Below, one piece after another: positions 47,602 through 57,663 of a stretch of DNA of 64,000 nt; position 1 is the first letter of the stretch; each line of letters begins with the position of its first letter. Source of the stretch: Hafnia alvei (GTDB lineage: Bacteria; Pseudomonadota; Gammaproteobacteria; Enterobacterales; Enterobacteriaceae); NCBI RefSeq assembly GCF_034424155.1, contig NZ_CP139992.1:3364012-3428011 (forward strand), in the 5' to 3' direction. The position numbers and the translations under genes were made by a program. The notes under the pieces were generated by a model. The model saw only the letters and a list, made by a program, of their open reading frames with translations, ran no database searches and was not told where the DNA came from.

Positions 47602-48120
47602 TTAGAAAGGTGATGTTCCTTCAACCTTCTTTTTTTCACTCAGCACGGTGGCAGCACCATCAGCAGAAACAGGCACCAAGACCAGATCTTTCTGCGTACC
47701 CGCGTTGTTATTTACCACTTCATTCAACGTATCGGTGATGAACACTAAGCGACCGTCGACTTTGATTGCCGCGCTCAGGTTAATGCGCTGGTTTGGCTGA
47801 ATATCCTGAGGATTGAACGGCAGAACAAAGTTATAAGGTGGCTGTTTGCCATCGGTGCGGAACACTTTCTGTGACAGCACGCGAGCAGGCGCATCCGCCA
47901 GAGAAACATCGGCTAAGGTGACCGTAACTTCCGCATTTGGTGGCAAAGCGATACGCTGACGAATATTCACGCTACCGCGCACCGCTGGGCCGCTAATCTG
48001 CGACGCATCTGCAGTCACTTGATTACCTGGAGCAGGCGTTGGGACATCAGCAGCATTTGAAGAGCAGCCAGCAACCGTTGCGGTCATCAGTACACCACCT
48101 ACAATTTTCCAGAGTTTCAT
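47602..48120 (-). CDS. ybaY: YbaY/YscW-family lipoprotein
   Basis: A 172-residue lipoprotein of the YscW type III pilotin-related family; the lipobox VAGC gives lipid attachment at Cys19. The core VRGSVNIRQRIALPPNAEVTV and PYNFVLPFNPQDIQPNQRINLSA are family traits. In E. coli it is known as a glycoprotein/polysaccharide-metabolism related lipoprotein with no defined task. Confidence 0.88.
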   Translation of the reverse strand: MKLWKIVGGVLMTATVAGCSSNAADVPTPAPGNQVTADASQISGPAVRGSVNIRQRIALPPNAEVTVTLADVSLADAPARVLSQKVFRTDGKQPPYNFVLPFNPQDIQPNQRINLSAAIKVDGRLVFITDTLNEVVNNNAGTQKDLVLVPVSADGAATVLSEKKKVEGTSPF

Positions 48121-48412
48121 AAGTTCGGTCTCCTTCCTTTTATTTTTGTTGTCGAATGCCTATCTACAAAAGCATATTAAGCAACCGACACGAGCCTCTT
48201 AAAATAGTTTCTTAAACTAAGATACTTGATAAGCATGGCACAAAGCGCTGAGTTTTCCAGTTTTATCTACTTTACATTAACATTTTCAGATAATTGAACC
48301 CTAGAAACGATGGCGAACCCTTAAATAGTTTTGTGATAAGTTCTGCCATAATTGATAATGCAGTTGGGAGTTTCGCTCCTGTTTTCAACACTGGTTAATT
48401 AGGATCTCACTC

Positions 48413-49273
48413 ATGAGTCAGGCATTAAAAAATTTACTCGATCTGTTAGATCTGGAAAAAATTGAAGAAGGGATCTATCGCGGGCAGAGTGAAGATCTTG
48501 GCTTACGTCAAGTTTTTGGCGGTCAGGTGGTTGGTCAAGCGCTCTATGCCGCGAAACAAACGGTGCCTTTAGAGCGCAATATTCACTCCTTTCACAGCTA
48601 TTTCCTCCGCCCCGGCGATAGCAGCCAGCCGATAATCTATGACGTTGAAAATCTGCGTGACGGTAATAGTTTCAGCGCGCGCAGGGTGAAGGCGGTGCAA
48701 CACGGTAAACCTATTTTCTACATGACGGCATCTTTCCAAACTGCCGAACAGGGTTTCGAACATCAGAACGTGATGCCCGATGTACCAGCGCCTGAATCAT
48801 TAAAATCTGAATCTGAAATTGCCAGTAGCATGGCACACCTCATCCCAGAATCCGTGCGTGAAAAATTTACCTGCGAAAAACCGTTAGAAATGCGTCCGGT
48901 GAGCTTCCATAACCCTTTGATGGGCAAAGTAGAAGAACCTATCCGTAACGTTTGGTTCAAAGCCAATGGCGAAATGCCTGACGACCCACGCATTCATCAG
49001 TACTTACTGGGATATGCGTCCGATTTCAATTTCTTGCCAACCGCCTTACAGCCACACGGTAAAGGGTTCTTAGAGCCTGGCATGCAGGTCGCAACGATTG
49101 ACCATTCGATGTGGTTCCATCGCCCGTTCCGCTTGGATGAGTGGTTGCTTTATGCGGTTGAGAGCACCTCTGCGTCTGGCGCTCGCGGTTTTGTACGAGG
49201 ACAATTTTACAACCGAGCCGGTGAACTGATTGCCTCTACGGTTCAGGAAGGCGTGATCCGCCAGCGTTCGTAA
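48413..49273 (+). CDS. tesB: Acyl-CoA thioesterase II
   Basis: TesB hydrolyses medium- and long-chain acyl-CoA. The 286 residues match E. coli and hold the double hot-dog fold: [32 protein letters not shown], and the second half with DFNFL and [11 protein letters not shown] (catalytic Asp in the latter region). It is opposite to ybaY and convergent with amtB. Confidence 0.95.
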   Translation: MSQALKNLLDLLDLEKIEEGIYRGQSEDLGLRQVFGGQVVGQALYAAKQTVPLERNIHSFHSYFLRPGDSSQPIIYDVENLRDGNSFSARRVKAVQHGKPIFYMTASFQTAEQGFEHQNVMPDVPAPESLKSESEIASSMAHLIPESVREKFTCEKPLEMRPVSFHNPLMGKVEEPIRNVWFKANGEMPDDPRIHQYLLGYASDFNFLPTALQPHGKGFLEPGMQVATIDHSMWFHRPFRLDEWLLYAVESTSASGARGFVRGQFYNRAGELIASTVQEGVIRQRS

Positions 49274-49296
49274 AATCCAAATATCATCCATATAAC

Positions 49297-49322
49297 AAAA
49301 GGGCGGATTTCTCCGCCCTTTT
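49297..49322. terminator. Bidirectional terminator between tesB and amtB
   Basis: AAAAGGGCGGA / TCCGCCCTTTT with loop TTTC. Confidence 0.92.
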
Positions 49323-49354
49323 CACATCTGCAATTGCACGATTGAAGAAGAAAA

Positions 49355-50647
49355 CTACTGGTTGTAAGCGTTCTCACCGTGGCTATTGACGTCCAGACCT
49401 TCGCGCTCTTGTTCTTCCGGCACACGCAGACCTACACAAACATCGGCAATCTTAAAGGCAATTAACGCAGCCACGCCAGACCAAACGATACAGACCACAA
49501 CGCTGAGTGCCTGCACGCCGAACTGATGGCCCATGGTCACCCCTTCGGCATAGCCGGTTCCTCCCAAAGACGTTGCGGTTAGGATCCCCGTGGCTAAACA
49601 TCCCACGATACCGCACACACCATGCACGCCGAATACGTCACAGGTATCATCCACCTTCAGCCAGCGTTTCAGCATCACCACGCCCCACAACCCAGCGACA
49701 CCCGCAATCAAGCCGAGCAATAGCGCGCCACCCACACCAACGGTGCCCGCGGCAGGCGTCACCGCAACCAGCCCAGCGATGCAGCCTGAACACGCACCCA
49801 GCAGAGACGGCTTTCCGCGCGTCATCCACTCCGCTAATACCCAAGACAGAATCGCCCCCGCCGTCGCCACAACCGTATTCACAAAGGCCAGCGCGGCAAT
49901 TTCATTCGCTGCACTTGCCGAGCCTGCGTTAAAGCCAAACCAGCCGATATACAGAATCGCAGTCCCCATAAAGACCATCGGTAGGTTATGAGGCTTAAAG
50001 GCTTCTTTGCCAAATCCTGCACGCTTACCTAGCAGATACGCACCGACCAAACCGGCAATCGCCGCATTAATATGCACGACCGTTCCACCTGCAAAGTCCA
50101 GCGCGCCGTCTGCCGCTAAATATCCACCGCCCCACACCATATGAGCCATCGGAATATAAGAGATCGTAAACCACAGTACGGCAAAAATTAGCACCGCCGA
50201 AAAACGAATACGTTCTGCAAACGAGCCCACAATCAGACCCACGGTAATACAGGCGAATGAGCCCTGAAACGCAACGTGGATCATCTTGTAGAATGAGCCG
50301 GTTAAATCGGTTAGCCCAATGCCTTTCAGCATCACTTCATCTAGATTACCGAAAATGGCGTTACCAGCACCAAACGCCAAAGAGTAGCCATAGACAACCC
50401 ACAGCACACAGATAGCGGCAAACGTCACCATTACCTGCGTCATCAGCGACAGCACGTTTTTAGAACGTAATAATCCACCGTAAAATAGGCCAATGCCAGG
50501 GATGGTCATAAACAGAACGAGCGCAGTACAAATCATCATAAAGGCGTTATCAGCCTTGTCTGCTACGGCTGGCGTTGCGGCCATAGCGGCACTGGGTAGT
50601 AATAAAGCACTCCCCAGAGCTAAAGTGGATAAGCGTGTTTTCATCAT
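49355..50647 (-). CDS. amtB: Ammonium channel AmtB
   Basis: Trimeric inner-membrane ammonium channel, 430 residues with a cleavable signal peptide (ending SAAMA) and 11 helices. Family blocks include PMAHMVWGGGYLA and the VFGVHGVCGIVG stretch that carry the twin pore His. It follows glnK by 30 bases, the standard glnK-amtB operon: GlnK blocks the channel when nitrogen is ample. Confidence 0.96.
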   Translation of the reverse strand: MMKTRLSTLALGSALLLPSAAMAATPAVADKADNAFMMICTALVLFMTIPGIGLFYGGLLRSKNVLSLMTQVMVTFAAICVLWVVYGYSLAFGAGNAIFGNLDEVMLKGIGLTDLTGSFYKMIHVAFQGSFACITVGLIVGSFAERIRFSAVLIFAVLWFTISYIPMAHMVWGGGYLAADGALDFAGGTVVHINAAIAGLVGAYLLGKRAGFGKEAFKPHNLPMVFMGTAILYIGWFGFNAGSASAANEIAALAFVNTVVATAGAILSWVLAEWMTRGKPSLLGACSGCIAGLVAVTPAAGTVGVGGALLLGLIAGVAGLWGVVMLKRWLKVDDTCDVFGVHGVCGIVGCLATGILTATSLGGTGYAEGVTMGHQFGVQALSVVVCIVWSGVAALIAFKIADVCVGLRVPEEQEREGLDVNSHGENAYNQ

Positions 50648-50677
50648 TAATCCATCCCTATCTGTGTGAGTTATTAA

Positions 50678-51016
50678 TTACAGAGCCGCTTCGTCGGTTT
50701 CACCGGTACGAATGCGAATAACGCGCTGTAGTTCGGCAACAAAGATTTTTCCGTCGCCAATTTTTCCGGTGTAGGCTGATTTGCTGATGACATCAATCAC
50801 CTCATCGAGCTGATCGTCAGCAATCGCCACATCAATTTTCACTTTCGGCAAGAAATTCACGTTGTACTCTGCCCCACGATATAACTCGGCGTGGCCTTTT
50901 TGGCGGCCAAATCCCTTTACCTCGGTAACGGTCAATCCCTGGATCCCAACAGAGGAAAGGGCTTCACGTACGTCTTCCAGTTTGAACGGCTTAATCACCA
51001 CGGTTACAAGCTTCAT
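50678..51016 (-). CDS. glnK: Nitrogen regulatory protein P-II 2
   Basis: A 112-residue PII trimer protein that senses 2-oxoglutarate/ATP/ADP and is uridylylated at Y51 in the T-loop (YRGAEYN). The start at 51016 (MKLVTVVIKPFK) is the family start, preceded by GGAGAGG. It controls AmtB. The sigma-54 promoter at 51067-51082 places it under NtrC. Confidence 0.96.
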   Translation of the reverse strand: MKLVTVVIKPFKLEDVREALSSVGIQGLTVTEVKGFGRQKGHAELYRGAEYNVNFLPKVKIDVAIADDQLDEVIDVISKSAYTGKIGDGKIFVAELQRVIRIRTGETDEAAL

Positions 51017-51066
51017 ACGGCCTCTCCTCACATGACTCCGAATAATTTCGTCTACGCATTGATATG

Positions 51067-51082
51067 AGCAAAGGCTATGCCA
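51067..51082 (-). promoter_or_regulatory. Sigma-54 promoter of glnK-amtB
   Basis: On the minus strand TGGCATAGCCTTTGCT gives the -24 GG and -12 GC pairs with exactly 10 bases between, the sigma-54 pattern, about 50 bp upstream of glnK. Confidence 0.88.
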
Positions 51083-51290
51083 ACTTTATATAAGGCTAGT
51101 TGATGGAAGAAAATGCTGGTTTTAGGGAGGGAGAGACTCGGTTACAGCAGATAAAACGTGAGGTATTTCTCAAAAGCGCACCAATAGCGTGCAACCGGGG
51201 AAGTTACGGTGCATTTTTTTTACACAATTCGAAGCGATGATGCACTGCAAATGCACAGCGAGGATTACCGTGATGAACGCTGCAGAAAAC

Positions 51291-51332
51291 AAAAAGCCGG
51301 TGCTATGCATTCATGACATAGCAACCGGCTTT
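51291..51332 (-). terminator. Terminator after mdlB
   Basis: AAAGCCGGT / ACCGGCTTT with a nested GCTATG/CATAGC; T-run on the minus strand. Confidence 0.87.
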
Positions 51333-51349
51333 GTAGCGATGGACAATAT

Positions 51350-53128
51350 TTAGATCGTCGGTGATTCTTGATGCAATCCAGCCGCCAGCGCCTCTCCCAC
51401 TAGTTGCAACTGGTGCATTTGGTAGTAACGCCCCTGCTTAGCCAGTAGTTCGTGGTGCGAACCTTGTTCTACCGCCTGTCCTCGGTGCAGAACAAGAATA
51501 GAGTCAGCATCTACAATGGTCGACAAGCGATGAGCAATAACAATTAAGGTTGTTTGTTGGCGAATCACATTGAGCGCTTTCTGAATCGCCTGCTCGGTAC
51601 CGGAGTCTATATTGGCCGTAGCCTCATCCAGAATGAGGATTTGAGGTGCCTGAACCAGCACTCGCGCCATTGCTAACAGCTGTTTTTGCCCCACGGACAG
51701 ATTATTCCCCTGTTCACCCAACTGAGTTTGTATTCCCTGCGGCCAGCTTCTAACCAGCGGTGCAAGCTGGACATCCTCCAGCGCTTTCCACACCTGTGCC
51801 TCGCTGATATCACGGCCAAGCGTCACGTTATGCATAACCGACTCTGCCATCACGACGGGATCCTGCTGAACCATAGCCACGCCTTCGCGCAGAACCTGAT
51901 GGCTCAGCGTAGGGATCGGACGCCCATCAATACAGATCTCGCCTTGATTTACCGGATAATACCCCATCAGCAAGTTAGCCAATGTCGATTTACCGCTGCC
52001 GGTATGCCCGACTAAAGCCACAAATCCGCGAGATGCAATGTGCAGATTGATATCCTGCAAAACTGGGCGGCCTTCCCGATAGGCAAAAGTCACGTTGTTA
52101 ACATCGACGCGCCCGCTCTGCAAAGGCTGAATGTCACCGCCGTAGTTCTGTTGAGCATCATCCATCAGCTCGAAAATGCGCTCCCCAGCAACTACGGCCT
52201 GCTGCATCATGGACTGTTGGCTGGTGAGCTCTATCAAAGGCTCATTCAGACGACCTAAATAGTTAATGAAAGCATAAAGCACGCCCACGCCAATCGAACC
52301 TTCGGCGCTGAAGCCAAACATCATTAATAATCCACAAAGGATCATGGCGGAGAAAAGACTCAGCAACGGGCGCAGTAGAAAGCCTTCCAATCGCAATGTT
52401 TGCATACGCGCCTGATAATGAGAGCGGCTCACCTCCCCCATTTTTTCACCAAAGCGCGCCTGCTGACGGAACTGTTGGATAACCCCCATGCCATTGATCA
52501 CTTCGTTAAAACCATCATTGATATCGGCAAGATAGCTACGAACGCGACGTACTACCGGCGTACTGTAGTGCTGGTAAACGGCCATCACCACAAATACGGC
52601 GGGGAAAATACAGATAGAGATAAGCGCCATCCGCCAATCAAGGGTAAACATGGCCACCAGCATCGCACCAATCAGCGCCGCACTTTTCAGCACCGTCGCT
52701 ACCACCGTGACATAAAGATCTTTGATCACTTCGGTGTCGTTGGTCACTCGCGAGATAAGCTGTCCGACAGGCTGATTGTCAAAAGCTGATAAAGGCTGAC
52801 GTAGCGCAGCATCCATAACGTCGGTACGTAGCTGTTGCACTACCCCAACCGCCGCACGGTTGAACAGTAATGCCTGCGCATACTGCAAACCCGCTGCGGT
52901 AAACTCAAGCAGCAGATATAACAGCGCTAAGCCTGTCACCAACCCAAGTCTGAGATCGCCTTTGGCAACCACGTTATCGATGAAGTAGCTGATGATAATC
53001 GGGCCACAAACTTCCGCAGCCGCAGCCACCCATAGCATCACCACGGCAATTGCTAACGGTTTTTTATAAGGGCCACCATAGGCAAGCAGGCGTTTCAGGG
53101 TCGGCCAGAGTTGTTTGATATTACGCAT
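51350..53128 (-). CDS. mdlB: ABC exporter half, MdlB (SmdB)
   Basis: A 592-residue ABC-B half-transporter: six membrane helices (1-310) and a nucleotide-binding domain with Walker [10 protein letters not shown], signature LSVGQKQ and Walker [13 protein letters not shown]. The start at 53128 follows AGGAGCC and overlaps the end of mdlA by 8 bases; longer frames (to 53212) are inside mdlA. It most likely forms a heterodimer with MdlA. Substrate unknown. Confidence 0.94.
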   Translation of the reverse strand: MRNIKQLWPTLKRLLAYGGPYKKPLAIAVVMLWVAAAAEVCGPIIISYFIDNVVAKGDLRLGLVTGLALLYLLLEFTAAGLQYAQALLFNRAAVGVVQQLRTDVMDAALRQPLSAFDNQPVGQLISRVTNDTEVIKDLYVTVVATVLKSAALIGAMLVAMFTLDWRMALISICIFPAVFVVMAVYQHYSTPVVRRVRSYLADINDGFNEVINGMGVIQQFRQQARFGEKMGEVSRSHYQARMQTLRLEGFLLRPLLSLFSAMILCGLLMMFGFSAEGSIGVGVLYAFINYLGRLNEPLIELTSQQSMMQQAVVAGERIFELMDDAQQNYGGDIQPLQSGRVDVNNVTFAYREGRPVLQDINLHIASRGFVALVGHTGSGKSTLANLLMGYYPVNQGEICIDGRPIPTLSHQVLREGVAMVQQDPVVMAESVMHNVTLGRDISEAQVWKALEDVQLAPLVRSWPQGIQTQLGEQGNNLSVGQKQLLAMARVLVQAPQILILDEATANIDSGTEQAIQKALNVIRQQTTLIVIAHRLSTIVDADSILVLHRGQAVEQGSHHELLAKQGRYYQMHQLQLVGEALAAGLHQESPTI

Positions 53129-54893
53129 TATCTGGCTCCTGAATCTGCGAGTCTGGCTCATCGAGCTGAGCTTCAATTTGCTGGAAACGATGCATATCTC
53201 GATACCAACCACGCTGTTGACTCAGCTCACTGTGCAAGCCACGCTGAGCGACAGCGCCTTGCTGCAGAACGAGGATCTCGCTGGCTTCTGTCAGCGCAGA
53301 AAGGCGATGCGCGCTGATAATCACCGTTCGATTCTCTCCCCATTCACGCAGATTATGCAGAATTTGGTATTCAGTACGGCCATCAACCGCCGACAGCGCA
53401 TCGTCGAGGATCAAAATCTCCGCGTCCAGTAGCAATGCCCGAGCGATAGAGATGCGCTGCTTTTGCCCCCCAGACAGCATCACGCCGCGCTCTCCCACTT
53501 CGGTTTGATAGCCTTCAGGCAAGCGCAGAATATCCTCATGCACGCTGGCCAGCTTAGCCACGCGTTCAATGTCTTCCTGTGTTGCATCAGGTTTACCTAA
53601 TGCAATATTCATGGCAACAGAATCCGAGAACAGGAAAGGTGTTTGACTCACAACGGCGAGGCGAGCGCGCCATTCATCCAGACGAAGTTCACGTAAAGAG
53701 ATGCCGTGGAAACACACTTCCCCTTGGTCGGGATCAAAATGTCGCTGAATCAATGAGAGCAAAGCGCTTTTACCCGCCCCCGTTGGCCCACACAGGCCTA
53801 GCATCTGGCCCGGCGCGAGATTGAATTGAATGTTATGCAGTACAGGATTAGCCCCTTCGCTATAGGCGAAACGCTCAACATCAACGCTGAGCACACCTCG
53901 CCCCTGAGGCAAAGAGCGTTCGCCGTCTTGAACCGTTGACGGCTCAGACAGCATGCTGCGAATACGACTATAAGCCGCACTACCACGCTCCACGATGTTA
54001 AACATCCACGCTAATGCCAGCATCGGCCAAATCATTAAGCCCAGATACATCACAAAGCTGGTCAATTGTCCTAACGTTAGGTGACCATGAATCACCATCA
54101 CCCCACCGCCGCCGATCGCCAATAAGTTGGCACAGCCAATCGCGATAAAAATGGTTGGGTTAAAGCGCGCATCGACTTTAGCCACGTGCATATTACGGGC
54201 ACCTGCTTCGGCTGCGACATCGGCAAAGCGCTTCGACTGATGATTTTCTAGACCAAAGGATTTGATCATGCGAATGCTGGTCAAGCTCTCTTGAGCCTGA
54301 TCGTTGAGCATGGAGAAAGCCGCCTGTGCAGACTTAAACCGCGAGTGTAGCTGCGCGCCTTGATGCTTAATCACCATGGCCATAATCGGCATCGGAATAA
54401 GAGACAGTAGCGTCAGCTCCCAGCTAATTTGGGTGCTCATCACAAACAGCACCGCCAAGCCCATCACCAGTGAATCCACCAGCGTTAATACACCTTCACC
54501 CGCGGCAAAGACAACGCGATCGACGTCGTTGGTCGCTCTGGCAATCAAATCGCCGGTGCGGTGGCGCTGATAAAATGAAGGCGCTTGGTTACTGAGCTGA
54601 CGATAATATTTTTCACGCAGTTCAACGGCCAGCAAATAGGACGCGCCGAATAGCAGCACTCGCCACACATAGCGCAGCAGATACACCACCACCGCGACGA
54701 GCAGTAAAATACCAATCCAAAATGCCAGCGTTGAAGCTGGCATATGCTGTTTTGACACGCCGTCAATCACGATGCCAACAATGCGCGGCGGCACCAGTTG
54801 CAGAATAGCGATAACGACTAATAAAAGTACGGCTCCCAGATATCGCCGCCATTCACGACGAAAATACCAGCCTAGTTGGGCAAATAATCTCAC
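53121..54893 (-). CDS. mdlA: ABC exporter half, MdlA (SmdA)
   Basis: A 590-residue ABC-B half-transporter, the same length as in E. coli. Six membrane helices, then Walker [10 protein letters not shown], the signature [13 protein letters not shown] and Walker [13 protein letters not shown], where the residue after the Walker B Asp is Asp, not Glu. This is the degenerate-site pattern of heterodimeric exporters, with MdlB (DEA) holding the active site. Coupled to mdlB by overlap. Confidence 0.94.
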   Translation of the reverse strand: MRLFAQLGWYFRREWRRYLGAVLLLVVIAILQLVPPRIVGIVIDGVSKQHMPASTLAFWIGILLLVAVVVYLLRYVWRVLLFGASYLLAVELREKYYRQLSNQAPSFYQRHRTGDLIARATNDVDRVVFAAGEGVLTLVDSLVMGLAVLFVMSTQISWELTLLSLIPMPIMAMVIKHQGAQLHSRFKSAQAAFSMLNDQAQESLTSIRMIKSFGLENHQSKRFADVAAEAGARNMHVAKVDARFNPTIFIAIGCANLLAIGGGGVMVIHGHLTLGQLTSFVMYLGLMIWPMLALAWMFNIVERGSAAYSRIRSMLSEPSTVQDGERSLPQGRGVLSVDVERFAYSEGANPVLHNIQFNLAPGQMLGLCGPTGAGKSALLSLIQRHFDPDQGEVCFHGISLRELRLDEWRARLAVVSQTPFLFSDSVAMNIALGKPDATQEDIERVAKLASVHEDILRLPEGYQTEVGERGVMLSGGQKQRISIARALLLDAEILILDDALSAVDGRTEYQILHNLREWGENRTVIISAHRLSALTEASEILVLQQGAVAQRGLHSELSQQRGWYRDMHRFQQIEAQLDEPDSQIQEPDNA

Positions 54894-55012
54894 GTATTTT
54901 TATTCCATAGCCTATAGTGGGCTTTGATTTTAAATGCTGTATATATAAACAGCACTAGGATAACACCGATAGGAAACTTAGGTAACCGCGTGATGGGTAA
55001 ATTTTGCGTGCT

Positions 55013-55474
55013 TTATTCACCCACGGGCAAGAACGTGGTGCTTTTGATTTGTTCCATCGCAAAACTGGAAGTGACGTCACTTAAGCCTTTCACCGCATTC
55101 ACCAATCGCTTATAAAAAGCATCGTAGCTTTTCATGTCCGCAACCTGTACCTGCATTAAATAATCGTACTCTCCAGCCATACGATAAAACGCAAGGATTT
55201 CAGGCATGTGCTCAACCTGCTGCACAAAATGATGATACCACTCACTGCTGTGATGCTGGGTTTTGATCATAACAAACGCGGTCAAACCAAGGCCAAGTTT
55301 GTCTTTGTCTAACAGCGCCACGCGCCCGACGATATAGCCCTCATCTTCTAGGCGCTTCAGTCGTTTCCAGCAGGGCGTGGAGGTCAAGTTGACCGCATCG
55401 GCCAACACCTGCAACGACTGAGTGCAGTCGCGCTGTAAGAGCTCCAACAGTTTTCGGTCTGTTTTATCTAACAT
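55013..55474 (-). CDS. decR: Lrp/AsnC family cysteine-responsive regulator DecR
   Basis: A 153-residue Lrp-family protein: helix-turn-helix ([38 protein letters not shown]) then the RAM ligand domain. E. coli DecR (YbaO) activates cysteine detoxification genes. It is divergent from a PLP cysteine enzyme, which is a likely target. The inverted repeat at 55487-55501 is a candidate operator. Confidence 0.9.
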   Translation of the reverse strand: MLDKTDRKLLELLQRDCTQSLQVLADAVNLTSTPCWKRLKRLEDEGYIVGRVALLDKDKLGLGLTAFVMIKTQHHSSEWYHHFVQQVEHMPEILAFYRMAGEYDYLMQVQVADMKSYDAFYKRLVNAVKGLSDVTSSFAMEQIKSTTFLPVGE

Positions 55475-55486
55475 ATATCACTTATG

Positions 55487-55501
55487 GAGAAATATTTTCT
55501 C
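55487..55501. promoter_or_regulatory. Candidate DecR operator
   Basis: GAGAAATATTTTCTC has 6-base arms (GAGAAA/TTTCTC) and lies 13 bp before decR in the divergent gap. Lrp-family sites are AT-rich short palindromes of this kind. Confidence 0.5.
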
Positions 55502-55599
55502 TTATTAGGCCAATATGAAGTCTATATAGCAACTTCTTTTTCTGCAAAATCCGATAGTCTTATCCCATACGTTCAGACTGACTCACATAGGCCACTATC

Positions 55600-56640
55600 A
55601 TGAACAACGCTTGGGTAAAGCACGCTATCAGCGAGATCGAAGCCGATTTTCAACGCTCGGCAGACACACACCTTATTCGTCTAAATCTGCCTACTTTTCC
55701 CGGCATCTATTTGTATCTGAAAGATGAGAGCACGCATCCAACCGGCAGCCTGAAACATCGTCTAGCCCGCTCACTCTTTTTGTATGGGCTATGTAACGGT
55801 TGGATTAAAGAAGACACCACGATTATCGAATCGTCTTCAGGCAGTACCGCCGTCTCCGAGGCCTATTTCGCTCGACTGCTGAATTTGCCGTTTATCGCCG
55901 TGATGCCTTCATGCACCGCACGTAAAAAAGTCGAACAGATCGAGTTCTATGGTGGACGCTGTCATTTTGTTGACAGCGCCAGCCAGATTTATGCGGCGTC
56001 AGAACAGTTAGCCAAAGAGTTGAACGGCCATTATATGGATCAGTTCACCAACGCTGAACGAGCAACAGACTGGCGCGGCAACAATAATATTGCCGATAGC
56101 ATATTTCGTCAGATGGAACGCGAGCCGCATCCTATTCCTGCTTATATCGTCATGAGCGCAGGCACCGGCGGCACCTCTGCAACCTTGGGTCGCTATATTC
56201 GTTACCAAGGACACCCGACTCATCTGATGGTGGTGGATCCTGAAAACTCGGTGTTTATGGATAGCTATCTGCAAAAAGACCGCACCATCACGGGTACCTG
56301 TGGCAGCAAAATCGAAGGTATCGGACGACCACGTGCTGAGCCCTCATTTATCCCTGAGGCTATTGACAGCATGACGCGTGTTCCAGATGCCGCCAGCATC
56401 GCCACCATCCATTGGTTGCAGAAGATATTAGGCCGCAAAGTCGGCGCTTCGACAGGAACAAACATGTGGGGAGCATTAACGCTGGCACGTCAAATGCGCG
56501 ATCGCGGCGAACAAGGCGCTATCGTTACCCTGCTCTGCGATAGCGGTGAACGTTATTTAGATACCTACTATGATGCTGATTGGGTGAAAAAGAATATTGG
56601 CGACTTAAGCCAATATACCCAACAGTTGGAAGCGATGTAG
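55600..56640 (+). CDS. PLP-dependent cysteine synthase family protein, probable L-cysteine desulfhydrase
   Basis: A 346-residue fold-type II PLP enzyme. The Schiff-base Lys is K52 in [20 protein letters not shown] is the substrate loop, and [12 protein letters not shown] binds phosphate. Some enterobacteria, such as Pantoea ananatis, pair a DecR-like Lrp regulator with a divergent enzyme of this type that breaks down cysteine to pyruvate, sulfide and ammonia, so desulfhydrase is more likely than synthase; E. coli instead has cyuPA as target. The substrate is inferred from context. Confidence 0.82.
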   Translation: MNNAWVKHAISEIEADFQRSADTHLIRLNLPTFPGIYLYLKDESTHPTGSLKHRLARSLFLYGLCNGWIKEDTTIIESSSGSTAVSEAYFARLLNLPFIAVMPSCTARKKVEQIEFYGGRCHFVDSASQIYAASEQLAKELNGHYMDQFTNAERATDWRGNNNIADSIFRQMEREPHPIPAYIVMSAGTGGTSATLGRYIRYQGHPTHLMVVDPENSVFMDSYLQKDRTITGTCGSKIEGIGRPRAEPSFIPEAIDSMTRVPDAASIATIHWLQKILGRKVGASTGTNMWGALTLARQMRDRGEQGAIVTLLCDSGERYLDTYYDADWVKKNIGDLSQYTQQLEAM

Positions 56641-56667
56641 CTTACCCATTCTGTCTAAAGCAGAAAT

Positions 56668-56703
56668 AAAAAACCGGGCGATACACGCTATGTGTAGGCC
56701 CGG
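56668..56703. terminator. Terminator between the PLP enzyme gene and cof
   Basis: CCGGGC / GCCCGG with a nested TACAC/GTGTA; an A-run on the left supplies the T-run for the leftward cof transcript. Confidence 0.8.
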
Positions 56704-56723
56704 CGGCTGTAAAAGAATCCTCG

Positions 56724-57545
56724 TTATTCGGGGGAATGGTGAGGTTTTTTTGGTGAACTCAGCCAATTGTTTAACTGCTGTGCCACCGCCTGTTGCTGGC
56801 AATGACCAATAATCTCTAAGTGCGGCAGGCTGGCTTTGAGCTGCGGCAACGCATTACCCATGATGTAACCTTTTCCGACCATGCCCAGCATTTCTCTGTC
56901 ATTCATCGCATCACCAAACGCCATACAATCAGCAAGATCGATATCTAGGTGGTCGCATAAATGACTCAGCGCAGAGCCTTTGTTCGTTCCCGCGGGCAAA
57001 ACTTCTAAGCAATCGTAGGCCGAAAAACACAGATCAACAGCCTGGCCAAAATGCAGGCGCAGGCGTGTTTGTAAACTCGTTAAGGCATCGTGATCGCCAC
57101 AGAAACAAATTTTACTTATGCCATAAGCCGGTAAAGAACGCAGCGGCGTAATGTGATAGCCAAAACCATTTTCCACATGTGGGGCTAAGAGCTCTGGATA
57201 CTCAACCGAGGTCAACCAGCCATCATCTCTAAAAACGTGAACCGAGGCGGGCGTTTCCCAATGCGAATGCAAAACCTCAAGCGCAATTTCTGGCACCAAG
57301 TCGCTGGAAAATAAATTATTACCCTCGCGATCGTGTATCCGAGTGCCATTGCCGGTAATCATATAGCCCTGCAGACCTAATCGACGCGCAATAGTACGCA
57401 CTTCGAGAAAATGCCGCCCCGTTGCAAACGTCAGCGCAATCTGATTTTCAGACAAGCGATGCAGCGCATCCAAGGTTTCAGCCCCAACCTGATGGTTAGG
57501 CATCAACAGAGTGCCATCCATATCAAAGGCCGCTAAACGAACCAT
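56724..57545 (-). CDS. cof: HMP-PP phosphatase Cof (HAD superfamily)
   Basis: A 273-residue HAD hydrolase of the Cof class acting on HMP-pyrophosphate and other phosphates. D8 and D10 (AFDMDGTLL) are the nucleophile and acid/base, ATGR gives motif II and FGDAMNDREML motif IV. The start at 57545 follows AGAGG; a longer frame to 57614 adds 23 non-family residues. Confidence 0.93.
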   Translation of the reverse strand: MVRLAAFDMDGTLLMPNHQVGAETLDALHRLSENQIALTFATGRHFLEVRTIARRLGLQGYMITGNGTRIHDREGNNLFSSDLVPEIALEVLHSHWETPASVHVFRDDGWLTSVEYPELLAPHVENGFGYHITPLRSLPAYGISKICFCGDHDALTSLQTRLRLHFGQAVDLCFSAYDCLEVLPAGTNKGSALSHLCDHLDIDLADCMAFGDAMNDREMLGMVGKGYIMGNALPQLKASLPHLEIIGHCQQQAVAQQLNNWLSSPKKPHHSPE

Positions 57546-57629
57546 ACCGAAACCTCTTTTGGTGACGAATAATTTTGTGACGAATACAGTGAGATAAACA
57601 GTATGGCGTGGCATTTACGGAACTAATAG

Positions 57630-57653
57630 TGAACAATTAAAGAAAATTGTTCA
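57630..57653. promoter_or_regulatory. Inverted repeat over the ybaE ribosome site
   Basis: TGAACAATT and AATTGTTCA form a perfect 9-bp stem with loop AAAGAA. Its right end touches the AGGA ribosome site at 57653-57656, 8 bases before the ybaE start. It may be an operator for YbaE or an RNA hairpin that hides the ribosome site. Confidence 0.55.
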
Positions 57654-57663
57654 GGATTTAGCA

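Larger units (their letters stand above)
51017..51349. other. Region between glnK and mdlB
   Basis: This 333-bp region holds the sigma-54 promoter, TGCA-rich motifs around 51190-51255 that could be degenerate NtrC sites (for example TGCACTGCAAATGCA), and the mdlB terminator. No gene is seen. Confidence 0.5.

Noticed and set aside
51181..51260. NtrC enhancer sites upstream of glnK
   Set aside because: TGCA-containing motifs are present but spacing differs from the consensus, so they are not listed as sites.
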